Assembly: GCF_937146585.1 (NCBI RefSeq)
Contig: NZ_CAKZRO010000047.1
Span: forward strand, 1-42,288
Reading direction: 5' to 3'
Length of the DNA: 42,288 nt
From: an uncultured Halorubrum sp.
GTDB taxonomy: Archaea; Halobacteriota; Halobacteria; Halobacteriales; Haloferacaceae
Each line of letters begins with the position of its first letter. Positions within the stretch are counted from its first letter, which is position 1. This document shows, in pieces, positions 14,719 to 22,207 of the stretch. The notes under the pieces were generated by a model. That model was not told the DNA's origin and did no database searches. It saw nothing but the letters and a program-made list of their open reading frames with translations. A program made the position numbers and the translations under genes.

Positions 14719-15402
14719 ATGGCACAGGCACGCCTCCGCGTGACGATCCCGGACGGCCCGTGGGTCGGCGACGTCTCGCGGGAGTTCCCGGACGCCCGGT
14801 TCCAGGTGCTGACCGCGACGCCCGACGACGGCGCGGGGTTCGCGCTGGTCCGGATCACGGCCGACGACACGGAGCCGATCCTCGACGCCGTCGAGGCGCA
14901 CGACGTCGTCACCCACTGTTCGGTGATGGCCGGGGACGACGGGATGGTCACCGTCCAGGTCGAGGCGCTCGTCCCGCTCTTACAGATGGTCGCGCGCCGG
15001 GCCGGCGTCCCGATCGAGATGCCGGTCGAGATCCGCGACGGCGTCGCGCGCATCGACCTCACCGGCGACCACGAGCGCGTCGCGAAGTTCGGCGACGCCC
15101 TGCGCGACGTCGGCGCGGAGTTCGACGTCGAGTACGTCCAACAGCGCGTCAACCCCGGCGGGTCGCTCACGGAGCGCCAGCGCGAGGTCCTCTTCGAGGC
15201 GGTCGACCGCGGCTACTACGACGTCCCCCGGGAGTGTACGCTCACGGAGGTCGCCGACCACGTGGGGATCGCCAAGTCGACCTGTAGCGAGGTGCTCCAG
15301 CGCGTCGAGCGCACCGTCGTCCGCGAGTTCGTCGACGACCTCCCGCGCCGCCCGGCCGGGCTCGAAGCGCCCGAGGACGACGGCATCGAGCGGATCCAGT
15401 GA
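14719..15402 (+). CDS. HTH-10 (bacterio-opsin activator type) transcriptional regulator
   Basis: 227 residues from ATG at 14719. The C-terminus is a textbook HTH-10 domain: LTERQREVLFEAVDRGYYDV (about 153-172), then TLTEVADHVGIAKSTCSEVL and RVERTVVREF. The N-terminal 145 residues form the mixed alpha/beta module that usually precedes HTH-10 in stand-alone Bat-like regulators, where it is thought to sense a ligand or mediate assembly. It contains no PAS or GAF domain, unlike Bat itself. The longer open frame continuing upstream to 13129 runs antisense through the radical SAM gene and is not coding. The gene is divergent from the radical SAM gene, which makes that gene a plausible target. Confidence 0.83.
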   Translation: MAQARLRVTIPDGPWVGDVSREFPDARFQVLTATPDDGAGFALVRITADDTEPILDAVEAHDVVTHCSVMAGDDGMVTVQVEALVPLLQMVARRAGVPIEMPVEIRDGVARIDLTGDHERVAKFGDALRDVGAEFDVEYVQQRVNPGGSLTERQREVLFEAVDRGYYDVPRECTLTEVADHVGIAKSTCSEVLQRVERTVVREFVDDLPRRPAGLEAPEDDGIERIQ

Positions 15403-15541
15403 CTGGCTGAGAACGGGTCGAGGAACCCCGACGCGTCCGGATCGCCCGGCTCAGAGCCGCCGGCGGCGGACCAGTCGAGATGCGGAGGCGAGGGACTGTG
15501 CTGGGACGGGAAACGGTGAGTCCGCGACCGAACGAGATCCG
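15403..15541. other. Non-coding stretch next to a gene relic
   Basis: Together with 15653-15749 this flanks the dioxygenase relic. I find no complete gene, promoter or repeat. Open frames crossing it have poor codon use, consistent with decaying DNA. Confidence 0.35.
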
Positions 15542-15652
15542 CTACTGGAAGCCGCCCTCGTAGTCCACCGTCCGGCGGAGTAGGCGGAGCCCGAGCGTCT
15601 CGCCGTAGAACTCGACGTGGCTCTCGGGGTCGCGGACGCTCCCCGCGACGCG
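15542..15652 (-). pseudogene. Relic of a VOC-fold ring-cleaving dioxygenase
   Basis: One minus-strand frame reads VAGSVRDPESHVEFYGETLG and continues LRLLRRTVDYEGGFQ before a TAG at 15542-15544. This matches the first beta-alpha-beta unit of MhqO/LinE-type ring-cleaving dioxygenases, which typically read like HHVTAxAGDxxxNVDFYTxxLGLRLVKxTVN. The N-terminal metal-binding histidine and the other roughly 270 residues are missing. No start codon fits, so this is a dead fragment of about 36 codons. A complete single-domain VOC protein is encoded at 26906-27388. Confidence 0.6.
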
Positions 15653-15749
15653 GCGGCGTCCGGGGTGTCAGCGAGCGCGGGATCGGTTCGGTGCCGCGCC
15701 CGAGAGTCGATGTCGGTCTCGGGGACCCCGGGACGAGGCCGTCGCCCGC

Positions 15750-16115
15750 TCAAGCGAGCCACAGCAGGCGCACGTTGCTCGCGGTGAGGTACGTCCCGGT
15801 GATCGTGAGCAGCACCGGCGGGAAGTAGTAGAGGAGTCCGTCGCCCTCGCGCGCCCCCTCGACGCTGATCCAGAGCATCACGAGGTAGACGGCGATCTTC
15901 AGCGCGACGAGCCCGGAGAGGCCGAACGACTCCAGCGCGAACCGCACGACCGGGTTCGCCTCGTCGATCGTCGGGACGTATCGGAGGAAGGCGACGGTCG
16001 ACACGATGTCGCCGACGCCGTACGTCGCGGTCGCCGCGATCCAGAGCCAGTAGAACTCGTTCGGCCGGCGGCGGTACGCCGGGCGACGCCGGGACCGGTC
16101 GCGGGTGCGGGACAC
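15750..16115 (-). CDS. Small haloarchaeal membrane protein (DUF5658-like)
   Basis: 121 residues from GTG at 16115. A basic N-terminus (RTRDRSRRRPAYRRRP) precedes three or four membrane segments: YWLWIAATATYGVGDIVSTV, VALKIAVYLVMLWISV and a final LLTITGTYLTASNVRLLWL. The pattern Asp, then Glu-Ala-Asn-Pro (DEANP) between helices 1 and 2 is typical of DUF5658-type integral membrane proteins of unknown function. By the positive-inside rule the N-terminus is probably cytoplasmic. The start is chosen as the last GTG before the first membrane helix; the frame is open further upstream without a better start. It is divergent from the DUF5830 gene. Confidence 0.6.
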   Translation of the reverse strand: MSRTRDRSRRRPAYRRRPNEFYWLWIAATATYGVGDIVSTVAFLRYVPTIDEANPVVRFALESFGLSGLVALKIAVYLVMLWISVEGAREGDGLLYYFPPVLLTITGTYLTASNVRLLWLA

Positions 16116-16213
16116 GACCCGAACTGTCGGGCGGCGGACGTGAAACTGCCGGTTCCGCGCGGGCGACGGCCGCGGCCGGTCCCCGCGCCGGCGTTCGGAC
16201 CGCCATCCAGCCG

Positions 16214-16220
16214 ACTTAAG
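16214..16220 (+). promoter_or_regulatory. TATA-like box for the DUF5830 gene
   Basis: ACTTAAG lies 25-31 bases before the GTG at 16245, which supports that GTG as the start. Confidence 0.45.
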
Positions 16221-16244
16221 AGGGATCGAACCGTTTCGCCGGCC

Positions 16245-16637
16245 GTGACGGAGCCGTCGACCCGCGACGAGAAGCTGGAACTCGGCGTCGAGCTGCTGGC
16301 CCACGTCGAACGCGAGGCGCTCGACCTCGCCGCGGCGGTCGACCGGATCGAGACGATCACGACGAGCCCGGCGCTCACGCGCGACATCCTCGACGCCGCC
16401 GAGAAGCGCGGCGTCATCGACCGCGACGGCGCTCGGCTCCGCGTCAACACCGGGGGTACCTACGTCGAGTACGAGAGCCAGGTCGTCGAGCGCGAGGGCG
16501 ACTTCGACTGCCGGCGCTGCGGGACCTCGATCTCGACGGGCCACTTCGTCCGGCTGGACGCGGGCGAACTCGGACCGTTCGGCTCCTCGTGCGTCCGGAA
16601 GGTGACCGGGCGCGAGTCGACGTCGGAGCCGGAGTGA
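16245..16637 (+). CDS. DUF5830 family protein (putative zinc-binding)
   Basis: 130 residues. The N-terminal 75 residues form a helical, winged-helix-like segment (LELGVELLAHVEREALDLAA, then TRDILDAAEKRGVIDRDGA). The C-terminus has a treble-clef-like cysteine set: C89 and C92 in CRRCGTSIS, then C116 in FGSSCVRKVTG. The family is confined to haloarchaea and has no established function. The fold suggests nucleic-acid binding or a small regulator. GTG at 16245 is chosen from the TATA-like spacing. MenD follows 99 bases later with its own promoter. Confidence 0.82.
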   Translation: MTEPSTRDEKLELGVELLAHVEREALDLAAAVDRIETITTSPALTRDILDAAEKRGVIDRDGARLRVNTGGTYVEYESQVVEREGDFDCRRCGTSISTGHFVRLDAGELGPFGSSCVRKVTGRESTSEPE

Positions 16638-16707
16638 GGGCGGCTTCGGGCGCGCTCGCGGGCCGGCCGGGCGTGGGACCGCCGACCGTCGACCGAACCC
16701 GCCGGAG

Positions 16708-16714
16708 TATTTAC
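16708..16714 (+). promoter_or_regulatory. TATA-like box for menD
   Basis: TATTTAC lies 23-29 bases before the ATG at 16737. Confidence 0.55.
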
Positions 16715-16736
16715 GTCGGCGGCCGAAGCGACGGCA

Positions 16737-18650
16737 ATGACCGCGCCGAACCGGAACGTCCTGTGGGCGAACGCGCTCGTCGACGAGCTCGTCGCCGCGG
16801 GCGTCGACGCCGTCGTCGCCTCGCCGGGCAGTCGCTCGACGCCGCTGACCGTCGCCGCCGCGAGCCACGAGGAACTCACGGTGTTCTCCCAGTTGGACGA
16901 GCGCTCAGCCGCGTACTTCGCGCTCGGCCGTGCTCGCCGGACCGGCCGCGTGACGCCGCTGATCTGTACCTCGGGCACCGCCGCCGCCAACTACCACCCC
17001 GCCGTGATGGAGGCGAGCGAGGCCCGCGTCCCGCTGCTCGCGCTCACCGCGGACCGGCCGCCGGAGCTCCGCGACTCGGGGGCGAACCAGACCGCGGACC
17101 AAGAGAAGCTGTACGGCGACGCGGTCCGGTTCTACAAGGACCTCCCCGAGCCGGCCGCGAACGACCGAGCGCTCCGGTCGCTCCGCACGACGGTCGCGCG
17201 CGCCGTCGCGACCGCCGAGGGGGCCGACCAGGGGCCGGTCCACCTCAACGTGCCGTTCAAGAAGCCGCTGGAGCCGACGCCGGTCCCGGGCGACGTGCCC
17301 GACGACCTGCCGGCCGCGGCCGAACTGGGCCGCGACGGCCCCTACGTCGACGTGACGGCCGGCGCGCCGGAACCGGGCGACGACGAGCTCCGGGCGCTCG
17401 CGGGCGAGCTGAGCGAGGCCAGCCGCGGCCTGATCGTCGCCGGCCCCGCCGACCCGCCGGGCATCGACCCGGAGGCGGTCGCGGCGCTCGCGCACGCGAC
17501 GGGCTTCCCGGTGATCGCCGACCCGCTCTCCGGGCTCCGGTACGGCGGTCACACCCGCGTCGCGCCCGTGATCGGGCGCTACGACGCGTACCTCTCGGCC
17601 GACCTCGCGGACGAGGAGGAGGAGTCGTGGACCGATCCGGACGTCGTGCTCCGGCTCGGTGCCTCGCCGACCTCAAAGCGGCTCCGGAAGTACCTCGCCG
17701 CCACCGGTGCCGACCAGTACCAGGTCGACCCCGCCGGGCGGTGGCGCGAGGCCGAGTTCGCCGCGACCGACCTCGTCGTCGCCGAGCCGAGCCGGCTCTG
17801 CGCCCGCCTCTCGCGGCTCGTCGGGGGCGGCAGCGGTGACGCGGACTGGCGCGCGCAGTGGGAGGAGGCGGACCGGGTCGCGGAAGCGGTCCACGCCCGC
17901 GAGTGGGACGGGATCGACGCCGAGGTCGCGGTCGGCGACGAGGGCACAACCGACGACGAGACCGCGATTGAGGACGTCGACGCCGGGTTCCACGAGGGGG
18001 ACGCGCTCCGCGCGGTCGCCGAGGCGCTCCCCGACCCGGCGACGCTGTTCGTCTCGAACTCGATGCCCGTCCGCGACCTCGACCGGTTCGTCGGGCCGAC
18101 GACCGCGAGCGTCACCGCCCTCGGCAACCGCGGCGTCTCCGGCATCGACGGCATCGTCTCCAGCGCGCTCGGCGCGCGCGCCGGGACGACCGACGACCTC
18201 ACGCTCGTCCTCGGGGACCTCGCGCTGTACCACGACTCGAACGGGCTCCTCGCGGTCGAGCGCTGCGACGCCGACGCCACGGTCGTGACGGTCAACAACG
18301 ACGGGGGCGGCATCTTCCACAAGCTGCCGATCGAGTCGTTCGAGCCCCCGTTCACCGAGTCGTTCAGGACCCCGCACGGGCTCGACTTCGAGCCGCTCGC
18401 GGCGCTCCACGGCCTCGAGTACGAGCGGATCGACGCGCGCCCCGACGCGCTCGCCGACCGGGGCGAGAGCCCGGCGGAGCGCGCGGACGCGGTCGCCGAG
18501 GAGGTCGCCGCCGCGGTCTCCCGGAGTCACGAGGAGCCGGGGTCGCACCTGATCGACGTCGAGACGGACGCCGAGGCCAGCCACCGCACGCGCGAGCGGC
18601 TGGCGGCCGCGGTCGACGACGCGGTCCACGGCGACGCGGGCGGCGAGTAG
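16737..18650 (+). CDS. menD: 2-succinyl-5-enolpyruvyl-6-hydroxy-3-cyclohexene-1-carboxylate synthase (MenD)
   Basis: 637 residues. A thiamine-diphosphate enzyme that joins 2-oxoglutarate to isochorismate in menaquinone synthesis, feeding the haloarchaeal respiratory chain. Landmarks: the MenD N-terminal signature VASPGSRSTPLT (about 29-40), the pyrimidine-side ICTSGTAAANYHPAVMEAS, the central Rossmann domain (around RGLIVAGPADPPG), and the C-terminal TPP/Mg segment running from GNRGVSGIDGIVSSALG (about 463-479) to VTVNNDGGGIFHKLP (about 519-533). It is slightly longer than bacterial MenD (about 560) because of acidic loops near residues 355-420, a common halophile feature. No other men gene lies in the window. 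It converges with the next gene, one base apart. Confidence 0.95.
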   Translation: MTAPNRNVLWANALVDELVAAGVDAVVASPGSRSTPLTVAAASHEELTVFSQLDERSAAYFALGRARRTGRVTPLICTSGTAAANYHPAVMEASEARVPLLALTADRPPELRDSGANQTADQEKLYGDAVRFYKDLPEPAANDRALRSLRTTVARAVATAEGADQGPVHLNVPFKKPLEPTPVPGDVPDDLPAAAELGRDGPYVDVTAGAPEPGDDELRALAGELSEASRGLIVAGPADPPGIDPEAVAALAHATGFPVIADPLSGLRYGGHTRVAPVIGRYDAYLSADLADEEEESWTDPDVVLRLGASPTSKRLRKYLAATGADQYQVDPAGRWREAEFAATDLVVAEPSRLCARLSRLVGGGSGDADWRAQWEEADRVAEAVHAREWDGIDAEVAVGDEGTTDDETAIEDVDAGFHEGDALRAVAEALPDPATLFVSNSMPVRDLDRFVGPTTASVTALGNRGVSGIDGIVSSALGARAGTTDDLTLVLGDLALYHDSNGLLAVERCDADATVVTVNNDGGGIFHKLPIESFEPPFTESFRTPHGLDFEPLAALHGLEYERIDARPDALADRGESPAERADAVAEEVAAAVSRSHEEPGSHLIDVETDAEASHRTRERLAAAVDDAVHGDAGGE

Positions 18651-18651
18651 G

Positions 18652-19101
18652 TCAGGAGCGGGTCGGACCCGGGTCCCCGCGCCGGCTCCCGCCGAGCGTG
18701 ACGCCCGCGTACGCGACGACGGCGAACTGGACCCCGATCCCGAGGCTCGCGCCGAGCGCGAGGGCGGCGGTGAGGACCGGACCCCGGTCTGGGCCGAGGA
18801 ACCAGAGGGCGGCGGCCGACCCGACGAGGAACGCCGCGGTCGCGCTCGCGCCCGTCGCCAGCGCAGTCGACGTGGCGGAGACGTCCGCGTCGCGCAGTCC
18901 GGCGAGGAGCGCGACGCCGAACAGCAGGCCGTAGATCAGCAGGAACGCGGCGAATCGACCGCTCGCGACGTACACGGAGAGCGTCTCGGCCGACGGGAGC
19001 GATACCGACGACTCGAGCAGTATCGGCGCGAGCCGTCTGATCCCGCTGACCGCGAGCGCGACGACCGCGGCGACCGCCGGGGGGAGGGCTGCCGTGCGCA
19101 T
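18652..19101 (-). CDS. Four-helix integral membrane protein of unknown function
   Basis: 149 residues with four hydrophobic segments: LPPAVAAVVALAVSG, FAAFLLIYGLLFGVALLAGL, ATAAFLVGSAAALWFLG and ALGASLGIGVQFAVVAYAG. Between helices 2 and 3 is a short loop containing RDADVSA. I do not recognise the family; no catalytic motif or cysteine is seen. The start is well supported by a TATAAAA-type box 26-33 bases upstream. Its stop lies one base from the stop of menD. Confidence 0.7.
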   Translation of the reverse strand: MRTAALPPAVAAVVALAVSGIRRLAPILLESSVSLPSAETLSVYVASGRFAAFLLIYGLLFGVALLAGLRDADVSATSTALATGASATAAFLVGSAAALWFLGPDRGPVLTAALALGASLGIGVQFAVVAYAGVTLGGSRRGDPGPTRS

Positions 19102-19126
19102 ACCGGCGAACCGACGCGGGATTCAC

Positions 19127-19134
19127 TTATAAAA
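19127..19134 (-). promoter_or_regulatory. TATA box for the four-helix membrane protein
   Basis: The minus strand reads TTTTATAA, 26-33 bases before the ATG at 19101. It is one of the clearest haloarchaeal promoters here. Confidence 0.7.
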
Positions 19135-19154
19135 TCCGATCCGAGTGGCCGGCG

Positions 19155-19520
19155 TCACGCCACGTCGACGACCGATTCGGCCCGCGCGTCGCGCTCCGTC
19201 GCCGTCACCTCGCCGACGACGCGGTGGGTGCCGGACGGGGGATCGGGCCACGTCGCCTCGTACTCGACCGCCCCGCCGGGCGCGAGCGTCTCGCTGCCGA
19301 GCGCCTGCGTGAACATCCGCCCCGCGCCGTAGCGCCAGACCGTTTCCGCCCGCGATCCGTCGGACTCAGCCACGTCTCCCTCCGCGGGGTACGCGGTGAA
19401 CTCCGCGCGCTGGCCCGTCCGGAAGTCGAGCGTCACCCGTTCCTGCCCGGCGTTCTCGATCCGCAGGGAGAGCGCCACGCCGTCGTCGGTCCGGGTCGCC
19501 GCGAGCGCCGCGTCGAGCAT
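19155..19520 (-). CDS. BsuPI-domain protein (intracellular proteinase inhibitor-like)
   Basis: 121 residues forming one immunoglobulin-like beta domain. Segments match the BsuPI family: ALSLRIENAGQERVTLDFRT, then ETVWRYGAGRMFTQALG, the typical VWRxSxGxxFxQ box, and LAPGGAVEYEATW. The family is named after the Bacillus subtilis intracellular proteinase inhibitor, but in archaea its function is untested. There is no signal peptide, so it is cytoplasmic as read. The start is fixed by a TATTTTATCC promoter at leaderless spacing. Confidence 0.82.
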   Translation of the reverse strand: MLDAALAATRTDDGVALSLRIENAGQERVTLDFRTGQRAEFTAYPAEGDVAESDGSRAETVWRYGAGRMFTQALGSETLAPGGAVEYEATWPDPPSGTHRVVGEVTATERDARAESVVDVA

Positions 19521-19541
19521 GCCTCCGTCTGCGACGCCCGC

Positions 19542-19551
19542 GGATAAAATA
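19542..19551 (-). promoter_or_regulatory. TATA box for the BsuPI-domain gene
   Basis: The minus strand reads TATTTTATCC, 22-31 bases before the ATG at 19520. Confidence 0.65.
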
Positions 19552-19626
19552 CCTCGGCGGGCGGGGACGATACCCCGGGAGAGACGACCGCCTCGCGGCG
19601 CGGCGAATGCGCGCCCCGACGACGGC

Positions 19627-19633
19627 TATAAAA
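19627..19633 (+). promoter_or_regulatory. TATA box for the DUF2797-TRIC operon
   Basis: TATAAAA lies 24-30 bases before the GTG at 19657 and supports that GTG over the open frame further upstream. Confidence 0.65.
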
Positions 19634-19656
19634 CTCGGCTCCCCCTACCGTTCGGC

Positions 19657-20472
19657 GTGCAGGTCGTCGGCTACGAGACGGACGCCGCGAGCGACTCGCC
19701 GGAGTCCGACGGCGGTCGGGTCACCGAGTCCGCCGGACCGGTCGGCGGCGGGCTCTACGTCGCGAGCGACGGGAACGTCGACTTCGTGGCCGCCGACCCG
19801 GGGACCGAGCTCGCCTTCGGGCTCGGCGAGCGGCGCTGCGCGGGGACTGTCAACGAGGGGGACCACGTCGCCTGCGACGCCGCGGACGCGCCCTACTGCG
19901 ACGAGCACTCGGGCGTCTGGGTGTGCGCCCGGTGTACCGGGACGTGTCTGAAAGACGAGATGGACTGCCACGAGAGCCACGCGATGTACCTCGCTGCGTT
20001 CGCGCCCGACGTGCTGAAGGTCGGCGTCACCCGCGAGTGGCGGCTCGGGACCCGCCTCCGCGAGCAGGGGGCCGACCGCGCGGCACTCGTCCGGACGTTC
20101 CCGGACGGACGGATCGCCCGCGAGGTCGAGGCGGAGCTGGCCGCCGGGGACGACCTCGTCGACCGCGTCCGGGTTCCGACGAAGCTCGACGGGTTCGGGC
20201 GTGCGGTCGACGAGGCGGCGTGGGAGGAACTCCTCGACCGGTTCGACCCGATCGAGCGGTTCGCGTTCGACTACGGGCTCGACCTCGGCGACCGGCCCGT
20301 GGCCGAGACGATGGCCGCGGGGACCGTCCGCGGGTGGAAGGGGCGAGTGCTGGTGCTCGACCGCGGCGGCTCGACGTACGCGGTCGACGCGCGCGACCTC
20401 GTCGGCTACGAGCTGACAGACGCCGTCCCGGAGCGCGAGCTCCAGTCGAGCCTCGGGGCGTTCGGCGGATGA
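19657..20472 (+). CDS. DUF2797 family zinc-ribbon protein
   Basis: 271 residues from GTG at 19657. After an N-terminal beta region (VQVVGYETD to ELAFGLGE) comes a cysteine/histidine-rich zinc segment at about residues 61-108: RRCAGTV, VACDAADAPYCDEHSG, CARCTGTCLKDEMDCHESH. Then follows a region with GIY-YIG-like character (AMYLAAFAPDVLKVGVTREW and RLREQGADRAALVRTF), which is why DUF2797 has been compared with GIY-YIG nucleases. A complete catalytic set is not obvious. The function is unknown; the zinc ribbon suggests nucleic-acid binding. The stop overlaps the TRIC channel ATG by four bases (ATGA), so the two are translated together. Confidence 0.82.
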   Translation: MQVVGYETDAASDSPESDGGRVTESAGPVGGGLYVASDGNVDFVAADPGTELAFGLGERRCAGTVNEGDHVACDAADAPYCDEHSGVWVCARCTGTCLKDEMDCHESHAMYLAAFAPDVLKVGVTREWRLGTRLREQGADRAALVRTFPDGRIAREVEAELAAGDDLVDRVRVPTKLDGFGRAVDEAAWEELLDRFDPIERFAFDYGLDLGDRPVAETMAAGTVRGWKGRVLVLDRGGSTYAVDARDLVGYELTDAVPERELQSSLGAFGG

Positions 20473-21128
20473 CCGGCGGCGTCCTGGCGACGCTGTTCGG
20501 CGACCCGTTCGCCGTCATGAACACGGTCGGGCTCGTCGCGTTCGCGCTGGTCGGCGCGAGCAAGGCGGTCCGCGAGGAGTTCGACCTCTTCGGCGTCGCC
20601 GTCGTCGGGCTGGCGATGGCGTTCGCCGGGGGCGTCACCCGCGACCTCCTCGTCTCGCGCGTCCCGCTCGCGCTGCGCTCGCCGGTCGAGGTCCTCCTCG
20701 GGCTGGTCGGGGTCGCGCTCGCGGTCGGCCTGAGCGCGTGGCTCGCCTCGCCCGACGAACACCCCGTGACGGTCGTCGCGGACGCGGTCGGCCTCGCCGC
20801 GTTCGCCACCACCGGGGCCATCGTCGCGACGGAGGCGGGCGTCTCGGCGTTCGGGGTTGTGACCGTCGCGACGATCAACGCCGTCGGCGGCGGCGCGCTC
20901 GCCGACGTCCTGCTCGACCGGGCGCCGTTCATCCTCTTCGAGGACTTCTACGCGAGTTGCGCGGTGCTGGGCGGCGTCGCGTACTGGGCGGTCGGCGCTG
21001 TCGGCGCGCCCCCCGGACTGGCCGCCGCGGCCTGCGCGGCGGTGACGGTCGGCCTCCGGCTCGTCGCCGTCGCCCGCGGCTGGCGGCTCCCGACCGCGAA
21101 GCGGATCGGCGACCGGTTCGTCGACTGA
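20469..21128 (+). CDS. TRIC-type cation channel family protein (UPF0126)
   Basis: 219 residues with seven hydrophobic segments arranged as two related three-helix halves plus one. The repeated glycine motifs of the prokaryotic TRIC/YadS-YicG family are present: FALVGASKAVREEFDLFGV then FAGGVTRDLLV in the first half, and FATTGAIVATEAGVSAFGVV then VGGGALADVLLD in the second. Characterised bacterial and archaeal members form trimeric cation-permeable channels in the cell membrane. It overlaps the DUF2797 gene by four bases and depends on its promoter. The functional link between the two is not obvious. Confidence 0.88.
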   Translation: MTGGVLATLFGDPFAVMNTVGLVAFALVGASKAVREEFDLFGVAVVGLAMAFAGGVTRDLLVSRVPLALRSPVEVLLGLVGVALAVGLSAWLASPDEHPVTVVADAVGLAAFATTGAIVATEAGVSAFGVVTVATINAVGGGALADVLLDRAPFILFEDFYASCAVLGGVAYWAVGAVGAPPGLAAAACAAVTVGLRLVAVARGWRLPTAKRIGDRFVD

Positions 21129-21160
21129 CCCGGCTCGCCGACCGAACCGCACTCGATCCC

Positions 21161-22207
21161 TCAGCGACCCAGTCCCTCAGCGGCGACGACGCGACGGACG
21201 CCGAGGTACGCGGCCCCGGCGATCACGGCGTAGGCGACCACGAGGACGCCCGTCGCCGCGTCGGCGCTGTCGATCGCGAGCCGCGCCACCGCGTTCGCGG
21301 GCCCGCCGGCCATCGCCGTCGCGCCGCCGAACAGCACGAGGACCGCGACCGAGTAGAGCAGTTGGGCCGCCCGCCGGTCGGGCGCGACCGCCGAGATACC
21401 GACCGCGACGGCGACGACCAGCGCCGTCAGCGCTGTCATCAGCGCGAGGATCGGGCCGACGTTCGCGACCGACGTGCCGTTCGCCTCCAGGAGGAGGAGC
21501 CAGATCAGCGCCTGCCCGGGGGCGATCCCGATCGCCGCGGCAGCCTTGCCGTCGACGATCTCGGCCAGCGTGACCGGCGCGACGCGGAGCAGCTCCATGG
21601 TCCCCTGATCGATCTCCTCGGTGATCGAGTCGACGACGAGCGACCCGGAGATGAACACCGGGAGGAAGACGAGGAGCGGGATCAACACGGTGTAGGTGAA
21701 CGTGAAGTACGGGCTGGTGTCGCTCCGCTCCGGCAGCGGCAGCGGCGAATCTTCGAGGAACGGGGCGCGCGCGTCCCGCTCGTTCAGCTCGTAGGTCCGC
21801 AGGAGTTCGCGCAGCTGTACGACGATCACCGTCGTCTCCACGGTGGCGTCGGGGGCGGTGACGACCGCCGACACCCGGCCCGACTCCCGGCGAGTCGTGA
21901 CCACCACCGCGTCGGCCGCGTTCCGCTCGAAGGCGCCCCGGGCCGCGTCCGCGTCGGGGTACGCTGTGACCGACGCGCCCGGGACCTCGCTGGCGGCGCG
22001 CTCCAAGTCGTCGACCGCGTCGCCCGCGGCCGCGACCTCGACCTGCGCGCCGTCGAGTGCGCCGGGGTCGTACATCGAGACGAGCCCGACGACGAGGAAC
22101 GACGAGAACATCGCGATGAACAGCTGGATCCCGATCGCCAGCAGGATCGTCTTCTCGGCGCGCAGCCCGGCGAGCTCCCGCCCGGCGATCGTCAGGCGGC
22201 TATCCAA
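21161..22207 (-). CDS. ABC-2 type transporter permease
   Basis: 348 residues. After RELAGLRAEKTILLAIGIQL comes a first membrane helix, an extracytoplasmic domain of about 140 residues, then five or so helices starting near FTYTVLIPLLVFLPVFISGS. This is the layout of NatB/ABC-2 export permeases; DSITEEIDQGTMELLRVAPV is the conserved cytoplasmic segment that contacts the ATPase. The start is a TTG at 22207, overlapping the stop of the upstream fusion gene by eight bases and preceded by GGTGA. It is the third gene of a minus-strand operon with the ATPase (24212-25249) and the permease-protease fusion (22200-24215). The exported substrate is unknown; sodium or a peptide are the usual guesses for this family. 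Confidence 0.85.
   Translation of the reverse strand: MDSRLTIAGRELAGLRAEKTILLAIGIQLFIAMFSSFLVVGLVSMYDPGALDGAQVEVAAAGDAVDDLERAASEVPGASVTAYPDADAARGAFERNAADAVVVTTRRESGRVSAVVTAPDATVETTVIVVQLRELLRTYELNERDARAPFLEDSPLPLPERSDTSPYFTFTYTVLIPLLVFLPVFISGSLVVDSITEEIDQGTMELLRVAPVTLAEIVDGKAAAAIGIAPGQALIWLLLLEANGTSVANVGPILALMTALTALVVAVAVGISAVAPDRRAAQLLYSVAVLVLFGGATAMAGGPANAVARLAIDSADAATGVLVVAYAVIAGAAYLGVRRVVAAEGLGR

Noticed and set aside
16737..18650. Extra acidic loops in MenD as an unusual fusion
   Set aside because: The extra length is spread over acidic surface loops, typical of halophilic proteins, and not a separate domain.
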